Positions 27,648 through 36,250 of a stretch of DNA of 64,000 nt are shown one piece after another. This DNA comes from Kribbella solani. GTDB taxonomy: Bacteria; Actinomycetota; Actinomycetes; Propionibacteriales; Kribbellaceae. Numbering within the stretch: position 1 is the stretch's first letter; every line of letters begins with the position of its first letter. The notes under the pieces were generated by a model. It was not told the DNA's origin and did not search any database. It saw only the letters and a list, made by a program, of their open reading frames with translations. The DNA is taken from assembly GCF_014205295.1 (NCBI RefSeq), contig NZ_JACHNF010000001.1, positions 6,758,001 through 6,822,000 of the forward strand, read 5' to 3'. The position numbers and the translations under genes were made by a program.

Positions 27648-28236
27648 TCACTACTTTTCCGCGGAGCCCGGCTCCGCGGACGTACGCCGGACCGTCGAGG
27701 CACGGATCTGGGGCAAGCCGTACACGTTCACCACGGCAACCGGAGTGTTCTCCCGGGACCGGTTGGACATCGGTACGGCCGTGCTGCTGCGTGAGGTGGA
27801 GCCGCCGACCGGATCGGGCACGTTCCTCGACCTGGGATGCGGGTACGGGCCGATCGCCTGCGCGCTGGCGGTGGAGACGGATGCGACCGTGTGGGCAGTC
27901 GACGTGAACACTCGCGCGCTGGAGCTCACCGGAGTGAACGCAAAGGCTGCTGGTGTTGCTGACCGAGTACATGCGGTGCTGCCGGACGGCGTACCTGACG
28001 AGCTGCGCTTCGACGCGATCTGGTCGAACCCGGCGATCCACATCGGCAAGCCGGAGCTGCACAAGATGCTGCTGCGCTGGCTGGCTCGACTAGCTCCCGG
28101 TGGGGACGCCTGGCTCGTTGTCGGCAAGAACCTCGGCGGGGACTCGCTACAGCGCTGGATGACCGACCAGGGCTACCCATGCGAACGAGTAGGCAGCGCA
28201 AAGGGCTTCCGAGTCCTCCACGCCACCACTCCCTAA
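27640..28236 (+). CDS. RsmC-like class I SAM-dependent methyltransferase
   Basis: 198 residues from GTG 27640, preceded by AGGGGAGAGG and overlapping truA. SAM-binding motif FLDLGCGYGPIA near residue 65 and SNPAIH in the place of the NPPF catalytic motif of N-methyltransferases. The HYFSAEPGS opening and GVFSRDRLDIG match the MTS domain of 16S rRNA (guanine-N2) methyltransferases such as RsmC. NPAIH rather than NPPFH is a usual actinobacterial variant. Likely target rRNA. Confidence 0.85.
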   Translation: MADHYFSAEPGSADVRRTVEARIWGKPYTFTTATGVFSRDRLDIGTAVLLREVEPPTGSGTFLDLGCGYGPIACALAVETDATVWAVDVNTRALELTGVNAKAAGVADRVHAVLPDGVPDELRFDAIWSNPAIHIGKPELHKMLLRWLARLAPGGDAWLVVGKNLGGDSLQRWMTDQGYPCERVGSAKGFRVLHATTP

Positions 28237-28249
28237 ACACTGCAGTGTG

Positions 28250-30085
28250 TTATCCGCGGCCGGAGCTCGGGCCGCGGGTGTCGTGGCTGGTCTGCTGCTG
28301 GCGGGTGGTGGCACCCTGCGTGCCCGGACGGGAGCCTCCAGGCGGAGCCTGTCCCGCGGTCGCCGCCAGGATCGTCCGCTGCAAGTCGTCCTTGTTCGCG
28401 ACCGGACCGGCCAGTGCCTTCCGAGCCTTCTCGACCGCCGCGTCGACCTTCTGACTCAGCTCCTCCCCGCCAGTAGATCGAGGCCAGAAACGCATCCTGG
28501 ACTTACCACCCTGGTCAGCATCCACAGCGCTGTCGAGCACCGACCGCAGATCGGCGTTCAGCGTCTGCGTGACCTGTTCGCGTACCTCACGACCGACCGC
28601 GGACTCGACGCCATCGAGGCTCATCGCAACAGCCCGGTCCAGACGTTCGTTCGGTGCCGTGGTGAGGAGATGCGTCGCGGCTTCGTGTGGCTCCAGCCCA
28701 AGCCCGCGTCCCGCATTCGCCGTCACCGCGGCCACGACCTGAGCCGTCGTGGTCGGAGCTTCCGGATTACCTACGCCGGCCAGCTGTTCCGGGCCGTACC
28801 CGAGTGCCGCCAGCAGCTGCGGTTCTTGGCGGGTGGCGAAGTCATTGGTCAGCTGGTCGTCCAGAGCCTGGCCAACCGAGTCCAGCTCGGTCCTGCCGGG
28901 CTCCTCCGGGTTACACAGCCGTGCGGCTTGTACGCCGACCGTGTGCACCGCGGACCTGACCTCCGCCGAGGGCGGCGTGGACGTGTCCGCGGCCTCCAGC
29001 ACGTCGATGACCTGGTTCTGGTCGAAGGTCAGCGACCGATCGGAACCAGCCGCCCCGGCACCCTCGCCCGCGGACCCATGGAGTTCACCGCTCCAGTACT
29101 CGGTGTTGAACTTCAGGTGCAGAGTCGCCACACCGATACCGGGTGCTCTGGTCTGCGACAGCTCGGACTGCACGGCGGACATCAGGCTCGTTACCTGTTG
29201 GTAGGCGGGCTGCTCGGTCCGCACCGGCTCCCGCAGGAACCCGGCCACGTTCTGCATCGCCCCCTCGACCATGCGCTCGCCGCGATCCCGGCGGTTCTGC
29301 GGGTCGAGCCGGCCCAGTTCGTCGAACGCGGCTTCGAGGTCCGCGGCGACGATGTCCTTCAGCCGGTCCGTGTGGTCGCGCGGCAGGTGCCGCGGGCTGC
29401 CGTCCGGAAGCCGGCGCTGCCGAATATCTCCCTCGACCACCAATGTGGCGAGTGCTTTGAATCGCCCGGCCGGAGGTACCGTCCGGAGCAGTCTGTCGAC
29501 CTGGCCCGGCCGCATGCCCACCCGATGGCTGACCCGCTCGGTGAGCTCTGCCGCCGCGCCCTGAAGTAGCGGATGGCGGTCCGGGCCGGTCTGGCTCTCG
29601 ATGCCACCGGCTTCCAGATAGTTCTCCGGCAGGTTGTGCATCCCGGTGAGGATCGAGGTGATGTCGACCGTGTTCGCGCGAACGCCGAGGTCGAGCGCCC
29701 GCGCCGCGCGACCGAGCGTGGTGTCCGCCGGCTGCACAAGCTCCAGGTAGGTGTCGCCGAAGTCGGCGACCGCGGCCCGCAGATCCTGGAGATCATCGGC
29801 GGTGTTGACCGGGAGCGGGTTCCGGCTCGTCTCCCCGGGGTCATGGCCGGGGGAGTTGTAGTGCGCGGCAGCGACGACGGCCATGGTCTGCGCCGTCCGC
29901 GCCCGCAAGGTGATCGAACGGTCGTCATTGACGACGCTGCCCGGGCCGGAGTCCGTCCATCGGTACAGCGCCGGTACATCACCTGCCGGCAGGCCCAGCG
30001 CGTGGTCCAGCCGATGCATCCAGTCGTACGCCAACTGGACGGAGCTGTCCTTCCTGCCGTCGATCCGCACCCGCTTCGCTGCCAT
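28250..30085 (-). CDS. Large protein of unknown family, paralogue A
   Basis: 611 residues, no recognised domain. It shares many blocks with the neighbouring gene at 30118-31959: RALDLGVRANTVD, GPDRHPLLQGAAAEL, LPDGSPRHLPRDHTDRLK, SAVQSEL, NTEYWSGELH, RSLTFDQNQVIDVL, AARLCNPEEPG, TTTAQVVAAV and LGLEPHEA, in the same order. The C-terminal ~60 residues are low-complexity and end in GPSSGRG. There is no signal peptide or membrane segment, so a cytoplasmic location is likely. The 3' end faces the methyltransferase 13 bases away. Confidence 0.75.
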   Translation of the reverse strand: MAAKRVRIDGRKDSSVQLAYDWMHRLDHALGLPAGDVPALYRWTDSGPGSVVNDDRSITLRARTAQTMAVVAAAHYNSPGHDPGETSRNPLPVNTADDLQDLRAAVADFGDTYLELVQPADTTLGRAARALDLGVRANTVDITSILTGMHNLPENYLEAGGIESQTGPDRHPLLQGAAAELTERVSHRVGMRPGQVDRLLRTVPPAGRFKALATLVVEGDIRQRRLPDGSPRHLPRDHTDRLKDIVAADLEAAFDELGRLDPQNRRDRGERMVEGAMQNVAGFLREPVRTEQPAYQQVTSLMSAVQSELSQTRAPGIGVATLHLKFNTEYWSGELHGSAGEGAGAAGSDRSLTFDQNQVIDVLEAADTSTPPSAEVRSAVHTVGVQAARLCNPEEPGRTELDSVGQALDDQLTNDFATRQEPQLLAALGYGPEQLAGVGNPEAPTTTAQVVAAVTANAGRGLGLEPHEAATHLLTTAPNERLDRAVAMSLDGVESAVGREVREQVTQTLNADLRSVLDSAVDADQGGKSRMRFWPRSTGGEELSQKVDAAVEKARKALAGPVANKDDLQRTILAATAGQAPPGGSRPGTQGATTRQQQTSHDTRGPSSGRG

Positions 30086-30117
30086 CGAGATCCCAGCCCT
30101 TCACTCTCAACTAACAG

Positions 30118-31959
30118 TCAGCCGCGGCCGGAGGGACCTTGGCCGGATCGGTCCTGGCCGGGGTGTTGCCGGCGGTTGGTGGGGTTCTGTGCGTCCTGTT
30201 GGGGGCGCCCCGGAGGAGCCTGGCCGGAGGTTGCCGCTGTGACGGCCTGCTGCCAGTCATTGCTCGCGGGTCTTGTGGCGCCTAGCGAGCGCTGGGTGCT
30301 GCCGATCGCTTTGGTGACCTTCTGGCTGAGAGCATCGCCGGCGGAGGCTTGGCTCCAGAGGTGCAGTCGGGTTTTGCCGGCGTGGTCGGCGGCAGCCGCG
30401 TCCGTGAGGACGGAGCGCACTTCGGCACCGAGCGCCTGCTTGGCTTGGTCCAGTCGCGGGCCGGCTGGTTCGCCCTCGAGGACCAGGGCAACTGCTCGGT
30501 CGACGCGTTCGGCAGGTGGGGTGGTGAGCAGCCGTGCGGTGACCTCGTGAGGCTCCAGACCGAGCCGCCGTCCGGCCTCGGCCGAGAGCGTCGCCACGAC
30601 CTGGGCGGTGGTCGTCTGGGTGTTGTCGTAGTGGCTCAACTGGTACGGGATGTATCGGAGCTTGCCGAAGAGCTGGCTCTCGTGGCGGCTGACGAACTCT
30701 TCCGTCAGCCCGCTCTCCAGAGCCTGATCAGCGGCATTCAGAGGGGTTGCGCCAGGGCCCTCCGGGTTACACAGCCGAGCGGCCTGAGTTCCAACTGCCC
30801 GGACGGCGGCTCTGAGCTCCGTCGACGGCCAGTACTCGGTGTGGTCGCCCGCGAGGACCTCGATGACGCGATCGCGGTCGAAGGTCAGCGAGCGGTCCGT
30901 ACCGGCGGCACCCAGCTCGCCGGTGGATTCAGTCGACTCGTGCAGTTCGCCGCTCCAGTAGTCGGTATTGGCCTTGAGCTGCTGGGCGTACACCCCGGAG
31001 TTGCGGTCGGCGGCGGTCAACCCCCGGCCGATGGCCAACTCGGACTGCACCGCCGAGACCAGCCCGGCGACCTCCCGGTAGCCGCGCTGGCTGGTGTGGA
31101 TCGAGTCCCGGTACTGCCTGAGGTGCACCGACGCGGCGCGCAGTCCGTTGTCGGCGATTTGCTCGCCTCTCGCCCGCGATCCCGTCTGGTCCGCAAAGCT
31201 CACTTGAGCAAACGTTTCCCGCAGGTCCTTGGACAGATCGCTTTTCAGCCGATCCAGGTGATCCGCCGGAAGCCGGCGTCGCGAACCGTCCGGCAGCCGG
31301 TTCTGCAGGGAGTCCCGTTCGGCCAGCTGGGCGGCCAGTACGTCGAAGCGCTGGGCAGGCGGCGTCTGCCGGAGCAGTGCGTCGATCTCGCCGGGGCGCA
31401 GGCCCGTCCGGCGGCTGGCCCAGGCGGTGAGGACTGCCGCGGCGCCTTGGTGCAGCGGGGAGCGGTCGGGACCTTGCACGCTGTCGATTCCACCGAGGTG
31501 TTCGAAGTGGTGGGCGTAACCGTGCATCCCGTGCAGGATCGAGGAGACGTCGACCATGTTCCCGCGGACGCCGATGTCCAGCGCTTGGTCGGCACCCGTC
31601 AGCTCCGCGCGCGGCAGCACGGATTCGACGTAGGCCGCGCAGAAATCGGAAGCCGCTGCCCGTACCCGCCGAAGGTCCGCCATGGTCCGGGGCGGCTCAG
31701 GCCGTTCGGGGTCGTGGTTCCTGGCGTCGTGGCGATCGTGACCGACGTCTGCCATGGTGTCAGCCGTCTGCCGGCTCAAGGTGATCGAACCGTCCGGATG
31801 CGCCCTGGTGCGCTGCGTTGCGTCCGACCATCGGTAGAGGCGCGGCCGGTCCAGTGGCAGCACCCCGGGCATCGTTTTGGTCAATCTCGTGATCCAGTCC
31901 ATGGCCAGCGACCCGGTCCGAACGAAGATGTCGTCGATGTACGTGCGTTCGTCTGCCAC
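30118..31959 (-). CDS. Large protein of unknown family, paralogue B
   Basis: 613 residues from GTG 31959, placed by a GAGAGGCGG ribosome site and by alignment with paralogue A. Conserved blocks: DIFVRTGSLAMDWI, LYRWSD, GSITLSRQTADTMADV, ALDIGVRGNMVDVSSILHGM, GPDRSPLHQGAAA, NTDYWSGELHE, RSLTFDRDRVIEVL, TQAARLCNPEGPG, TTTAQVVATL, LGLEPHEV, then a Gln/Pro-rich tail ending GPSGRG. It lies 32 bases upstream of paralogue A on the same strand, evidently a tandem duplication forming an operon. Divergent from the ECF sigma gene across 144 bases. Longer upstream extension of the frame is rejected. Confidence 0.72.
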   Translation of the reverse strand: MADERTYIDDIFVRTGSLAMDWITRLTKTMPGVLPLDRPRLYRWSDATQRTRAHPDGSITLSRQTADTMADVGHDRHDARNHDPERPEPPRTMADLRRVRAAASDFCAAYVESVLPRAELTGADQALDIGVRGNMVDVSSILHGMHGYAHHFEHLGGIDSVQGPDRSPLHQGAAAVLTAWASRRTGLRPGEIDALLRQTPPAQRFDVLAAQLAERDSLQNRLPDGSRRRLPADHLDRLKSDLSKDLRETFAQVSFADQTGSRARGEQIADNGLRAASVHLRQYRDSIHTSQRGYREVAGLVSAVQSELAIGRGLTAADRNSGVYAQQLKANTDYWSGELHESTESTGELGAAGTDRSLTFDRDRVIEVLAGDHTEYWPSTELRAAVRAVGTQAARLCNPEGPGATPLNAADQALESGLTEEFVSRHESQLFGKLRYIPYQLSHYDNTQTTTAQVVATLSAEAGRRLGLEPHEVTARLLTTPPAERVDRAVALVLEGEPAGPRLDQAKQALGAEVRSVLTDAAAADHAGKTRLHLWSQASAGDALSQKVTKAIGSTQRSLGATRPASNDWQQAVTAATSGQAPPGRPQQDAQNPTNRRQHPGQDRSGQGPSGRG

Positions 31960-32103
31960 CAGACCGCCTCTCGCCCTCACCCACCAGTGGGGGGTGAGCG
32001 TAACGGGCTGAGGGGCGAACCAGGCGTTTGACCTGGGCATCGTCATAATTGGGCGGGCGGCGGCCGGCTGCAACGGATCGGTTGCCCGGGGCGTCCTGAG
32101 GGC

Positions 32104-32649
32104 ATGGAGGCAGCCTTGGCGGCAGCGGAGGCACGGAGTGGGCAGCTGGAGTTCGAGGCTTGGGTGGCCGAGAAGGCGGACGCCCTGCTGCGGTTCGCCT
32201 ATGTGCTGACCGGGGACACCAACCTGGCGGAGGACGCGGTGCAGGACGCGCTGACGACCGCGTGCGCGCGCTGGGGCCGGGTCAGCCGTGCCGACGACCC
32301 CGAGGCGTACGTGAAGCGGATGGTGGTGAACGCGCACATCTCCTGGTGGCGGCGGTTTCGGCGCCGGGAGGCACCGGTCGACGATCCCGTCCGGACTGCC
32401 AACGCCGTTCCGGACGGTACGGCCGCCCGGGCCGAGTCGGCAGCGGTCTGGGCGTTGTGCGCGACCTTGCCGGACAAGCAACGTGCGGCTGTCGTGCTGC
32501 GGTTCTACGAAGAGCTGTCGTACGCGGAGATCGCCCAGCTGCTGCACTGCGCGGAGGCGACCGCCCGTTCGCACGTACACCGTGCACTGGCGGCGCTGAA
32601 GACCACATTGGTTGCGGATGAGAGTACGAAAGGAGCCGAGGATGCCTGA
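32104..32649 (+). CDS. ECF sigma factor, SigE family
   Basis: 181 residues. Region 2 (ADALLRFAYVLTGDTNLAED, AVQDALTTACARWGRV, DDPEAYVKRMVVNAHISWWR) and region 4 (ALCATLPDKQRAAVVLRFYE, ELSYAEIAQLLHCAEATARS) match the actinobacterial SigE-family ECF subgroup (annotated SigE70-like). Its end overlaps the next gene by eight bases, so the two are translationally coupled. Targets unknown; the divergent paralogue pair is a candidate. Confidence 0.9.
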   Translation: MEAALAAAEARSGQLEFEAWVAEKADALLRFAYVLTGDTNLAEDAVQDALTTACARWGRVSRADDPEAYVKRMVVNAHISWWRRFRRREAPVDDPVRTANAVPDGTAARAESAAVWALCATLPDKQRAAVVLRFYEELSYAEIAQLLHCAEATARSHVHRALAALKTTLVADESTKGAEDA

Positions 32650-33406
32650 GCACGACCCTGAGCAGGAGCTCGGCCCCAAGATCACCTCGGCACTGCACAA
32701 CCAGGCACACAACCAGTCCGGGATGCAGCGGAACGGCCTGGCCACGGAGGCGCGTCGGCGCGTACACCGTCGTCGGCAGGGCTGGTTGGCGGTAGCCGGT
32801 GCGGTAGCGGTCATCGCGGTGGGTGCCTTCGGGGCGAACCTACTGACCAGCACCGCACCAGTCGCCACCAGTAGCAGTGACAGCGCAGGGAAAGCGGAGC
32901 CGAGGCGGTCCGGGAACGCGCTGGCGCCGACACCGGAAGCTGCGCCGGCCGGATGTCCGACCGATCACCCGATCCTCCGGGCAGCTGGTCCCAGTGCGCT
33001 GCAGGCAAGTACCGGGCTCGACCTGAACACGCCAGTGACCGGGATGCGTGCCTGCCGGTACGGGTTCGCCGAGGGCGGCACTGGTCTGCTGGGGCAGGAG
33101 AACTTCGACGCGGCGGTCGCACAGCAGGTCGTGGACGCGATCAAGGTGCTCCCGGAACGCAACCCGGACCTGCCGGTGTTCAAGTGCGCTCCACCAACCG
33201 CAAAGCCGTCGGAGGCGATCGTGCTGCGCTTCGAGACCGCCGCGGGTGTCCGGGAGATCTGGGTCGAGTACGACGGCTGCCAGTCGGCCGGCTTCTTCAC
33301 CGGGTCGCACACCTACGGCCTGTACGCCGCACCGCTGAAGCTGTTCATGACCGGTTCGGTCCGTCCGTCCGGCAGCACCTACCTGAACGCCCTGAAGGGC
33401 TGGTAG
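32642..33406 (+). CDS. Single-pass membrane protein coupled to the sigma factor, possible anti-sigma factor
   Basis: 254 residues from ATG 32642. A charged cytosolic N-terminus of ~48 residues (including EARRRVHRRRQ) is followed by one membrane helix at about 49-70 and a Ser/Thr/Pro-rich stretch. A ~150-residue extracellular domain follows with four Cys (CPTDHP, ACRYGF, KCAPP, DGCQSAG). There is no classical zinc anti-sigma HxxxCxxC motif. Coupling to the ECF sigma makes an anti-sigma or sensor role plausible but unproven. Confidence 0.6.
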   Translation: MPEHDPEQELGPKITSALHNQAHNQSGMQRNGLATEARRRVHRRRQGWLAVAGAVAVIAVGAFGANLLTSTAPVATSSSDSAGKAEPRRSGNALAPTPEAAPAGCPTDHPILRAAGPSALQASTGLDLNTPVTGMRACRYGFAEGGTGLLGQENFDAAVAQQVVDAIKVLPERNPDLPVFKCAPPTAKPSEAIVLRFETAAGVREIWVEYDGCQSAGFFTGSHTYGLYAAPLKLFMTGSVRPSGSTYLNALKGW

Positions 33407-33416
33407 CCCACTCCGG

Positions 33417-34514
33417 TCACCTAGCAGCCTGATCCGGCGGCCGCGGCCGCCGGAGAGCACGATTGCGATCCGAAACCGGCGCACCCGCCCAGCTCCGCGG
33501 CTCTGGGTAGTGCCAGCCCTTACTCGGCGACCAATTACCTGCTCTTTCGTCGTCCAGAAGCTCGCGCAGGCGGGAGACTTCCAAACCGGCGTCGGACCCG
33601 CCGTAGTACGACTCGATGCGTCGCAGCAGTTCCACCTCTGGCGTGTTCATCGGCATCCGCGGCGCATTGTCGCCGTGCCGGAGGTAATGCTGTTCGACAA
33701 TCTGTAGTTCTTGCTCCAATCGCTCGACGGCCTTGGCTCCGGTCTCGTGCCCGCGCTCGGCAAGCACAGCCGGTACGACCTGGACCAGGTCGTACTCCGC
33801 GAGCGACCCGAGCTCCTCGCGCAACGGCTGGGCCAGTACGAGCCGGATCTGCGACCGGTGCTCCTCCGGCATCAGCTCCGCTAGCCGGCTGTCGATCACC
33901 ACGTCCACCATCGCCTCGTACCCGTGCACGTACGGCGCTGAATTGACAGCAGCGTGCACCTCCTCAAGCGGTAGCCCGCTGATCCGGTGCAAGCCCTCCA
34001 GAACGCCCTCGACGCCCGCCTGATATCCGGCGCGGTGTGTTGCCGCGTGGTACTGGTGGATCTGTGGGATCACCTTGTCGAGGCCGATGTCAGCTATGAC
34101 TGCTTCGAAGATCCGCTCCCGGTTGACCTCGGCGAGCCCTTCGACCAGCGGCTCGAACTCCATCGAGTCGACGCTGATCGCATCCGGCGCGTTCTGATCA
34201 CCTGTCTGGTGCTGCTGGCGATCGGTCTCGCGGACCACGGTCGCGACGGCAGCCCGGGCCGCGGCGGCCTCCCAGTCACCCGGCGGCTCGGTCGATTCGT
34301 ACAGGTTCATCACCGGCTCGAGCACGCTCCGATGGATAGTCATCGGACCGTTCTCCTCCGCCGTGGCGCTGGTGATCAGCTCCTCGTACAGCCGCCGGTT
34401 CCACGACGACTCCAGACCGGTCCGTCCCTCGACCGCGGCAACCACCCGCGCGACCCATTGGTACTCACGAGTGCCGGGCAAGATCTCCGGCCCCATCAAG
34501 CGACGCGTCGGCAC
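33417..34514 (-). CDS. Unknown soluble protein
   Basis: 365 residues from GTG 34514; ATG 34496 is an alternative and neither has a clear ribosome site. Predicted largely helical and acidic, with no signal or membrane segment. The opening (EYQWVARVVAAVEGRTGL...) and several LE-rich helices recall the paralogue pair in style, but I could not align it block by block. Convergent with the sigma operon, 10 bases from it; divergent from the ABC-F gene. Confidence 0.6.
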   Translation of the reverse strand: MPTRRLMGPEILPGTREYQWVARVVAAVEGRTGLESSWNRRLYEELITSATAEENGPMTIHRSVLEPVMNLYESTEPPGDWEAAAARAAVATVVRETDRQQHQTGDQNAPDAISVDSMEFEPLVEGLAEVNRERIFEAVIADIGLDKVIPQIHQYHAATHRAGYQAGVEGVLEGLHRISGLPLEEVHAAVNSAPYVHGYEAMVDVVIDSRLAELMPEEHRSQIRLVLAQPLREELGSLAEYDLVQVVPAVLAERGHETGAKAVERLEQELQIVEQHYLRHGDNAPRMPMNTPEVELLRRIESYYGGSDAGLEVSRLRELLDDERAGNWSPSKGWHYPEPRSWAGAPVSDRNRALRRPRPPDQAAR

Positions 34515-34567
34515 CGGGTCACGATAACTGTTCGCTCGGGTTGGGTGGGTGCGGTCAGACTGGGGGG

Positions 34568-36250
34568 ATGGGTCATGTGGAGGTTGCCGGTGTCGGGTAC
34601 GAGTTGCCGGACGGGCGGGTGTTGCTGGACGACATCACGTTTCGGGTCGGGGACGGGGCGAAGGTCGCGCTGGTGGGGGCGAACGGGTCCGGCAAGACGA
34701 CGCTGACCCGGATCATCGCCGGTGATCTGAAGGCGCACGGTGGGAGCATCGCCCGGTCCGGTGGGCTCGGGGTGATGCGGCAGTTCGTCGGGTCGGTGCG
34801 GGACGAGTCGACCGTACGGGACCTGCTGCTGGGGGTCGCGCCGGACGCGATCCGGGAGGTGGCGGCCCGGCTGGACAAGGCCGAGCTGGCGATGATGGAG
34901 GCCGACGACGAGAAGACCCAGCTCAAGTACGCGCAGGCGGTCGCGGACTGGGGCGAGGTCGGCGGGTACGACGCGGAGGTGCTCTGGGACGTGTGTACGT
35001 CGGCGGCGCTCGGCGTACCGTACGACCGCTGTCGCTGGCGTGAGGTGAAGACGCTGTCCGGTGGTGAGCAGAAGCGGCTCGTACTGGAAGCGCTGCTGCG
35101 CGGTCCGGACGAGGTGCTGCTGCTGGACGAGCCGGACAACTACCTGGACGTACCCGGGAAGCGCTGGCTCGAGGATCAGCTTCGCAGCTCCGACAAGACC
35201 GTGCTGTACATCAGCCACGACCGGGAGCTGCTGGCGAACACAGCCACCCGCATCGTCACTGTCGAGCTCGGTGCGGCCGGCAACAACGCGTGGACGCACG
35301 GCGGCGGCTTCGGGACGTACCACGAGGCCAGGCAGCACCGGTTCGAGCGGTTCGAGGAGCTGCGCAAGCGCTGGGACGAGGAGCACGCGAAACTGCGCGC
35401 ACAGATGCTGATGTACAAGCAGAAGGCCGCGTACAACTCAGACATGGCGTCGCGCTACCGGGCGGCGCAGACCCGGTTGCGCAAGTTCGAGGAGGCCGGT
35501 CCGCCGCAGGCGCTGCCGCGTGAGCAGAAGGTCAGCATGCGGCTGACCGGCGGGCGTACGGGCAAACGTGCGGTTGTCTGCACTGAGCTGGAGCTGACCG
35601 GTCTGATGAAGCCGTTCGACCTGGAGGTCTGGTACGGCGAACGGGTGGCTGTGCTTGGGTCGAACGGCTCCGGCAAGTCGCACTTCCTCCGGCTGCTCGC
35701 CAACGGCGGATCTGATCCCGATGTGGAGCACCGGCCGATCGGCGAAGTACCGATCGCACCCGTGGCCCACACCGGCAACGCCAAGCTCGGTGCGCGCGTA
35801 CGGCCGGGCTGGTTCGCGCAGACGCATGAGCACCCGGAGCTGGTCGGCCGTACGCTGCTGGAGATCCTGCACCGCGGTGACGACCACCGGGAGGGCATGG
35901 GCCGCGAGCTGGCGTCCAGGAAGCTGGACCGGTACGAGCTGGCGCACGCTGCCGAGCAGACGTTCGACAGCCTGTCCGGTGGGCAGCAGGCCCGGTTCCA
36001 GATCCTGCTGCTGGAGCTGTCCGGTGCGACGCTGCTGTTGCTAGACGAGCCCACCGACAACCTGGACGTGGAGTCGGCCGAGGCGCTGGAGGAGGGCCTG
36101 GACAGCTTCGACGGCACCGTACTGGCAGTCACCCACGACCGCTGGTTCGCCCGCGGCTTCGACCGCTACCTGGTGTTCGGCTCCGACGGCTCGGTGTACG
36201 AGCCGGACGAGCCGGTCTGGGACGAAGGACGCGTCGAGCGAGCCCGCTAA
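34568..36250 (+). CDS. ABC-F family ATPase
   Basis: 560 residues from ATG 34568. Two ABC domains on one chain without membrane segments: Walker A GANGSGKTT (residues 37-45) and GSNGSGKS (about 364-371); signatures LSGGEQKR (about 163) and LSGGQQAR (about 468); Walker B LLLLDEPDNYLD and LLLLDEPTDNLD. ABC-F proteins act on the ribosome to rescue stalls or protect against antibiotics. The interdomain linker (about 245-300) is present. Placement near ribosomal genes fits a translational role, but a specific subfamily cannot be assigned. Confidence 0.88.
   Translation: MGHVEVAGVGYELPDGRVLLDDITFRVGDGAKVALVGANGSGKTTLTRIIAGDLKAHGGSIARSGGLGVMRQFVGSVRDESTVRDLLLGVAPDAIREVAARLDKAELAMMEADDEKTQLKYAQAVADWGEVGGYDAEVLWDVCTSAALGVPYDRCRWREVKTLSGGEQKRLVLEALLRGPDEVLLLDEPDNYLDVPGKRWLEDQLRSSDKTVLYISHDRELLANTATRIVTVELGAAGNNAWTHGGGFGTYHEARQHRFERFEELRKRWDEEHAKLRAQMLMYKQKAAYNSDMASRYRAAQTRLRKFEEAGPPQALPREQKVSMRLTGGRTGKRAVVCTELELTGLMKPFDLEVWYGERVAVLGSNGSGKSHFLRLLANGGSDPDVEHRPIGEVPIAPVAHTGNAKLGARVRPGWFAQTHEHPELVGRTLLEILHRGDDHREGMGRELASRKLDRYELAHAAEQTFDSLSGGQQARFQILLLELSGATLLLLDEPTDNLDVESAEALEEGLDSFDGTVLAVTHDRWFARGFDRYLVFGSDGSVYEPDEPVWDEGRVERAR

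Noticed and set aside
32016..32046. ECF-type promoter CGAACC...CGTCAT upstream of the sigma gene
   Set aside because: The 19-base spacer is too long and the -35 lacks GGAAC; not supported enough to annotate.
34541..34567. Upstream in-frame extension of the ABC-F protein
   Set aside because: The first typical family residues begin at ATG 34568; the extra nine residues match nothing.
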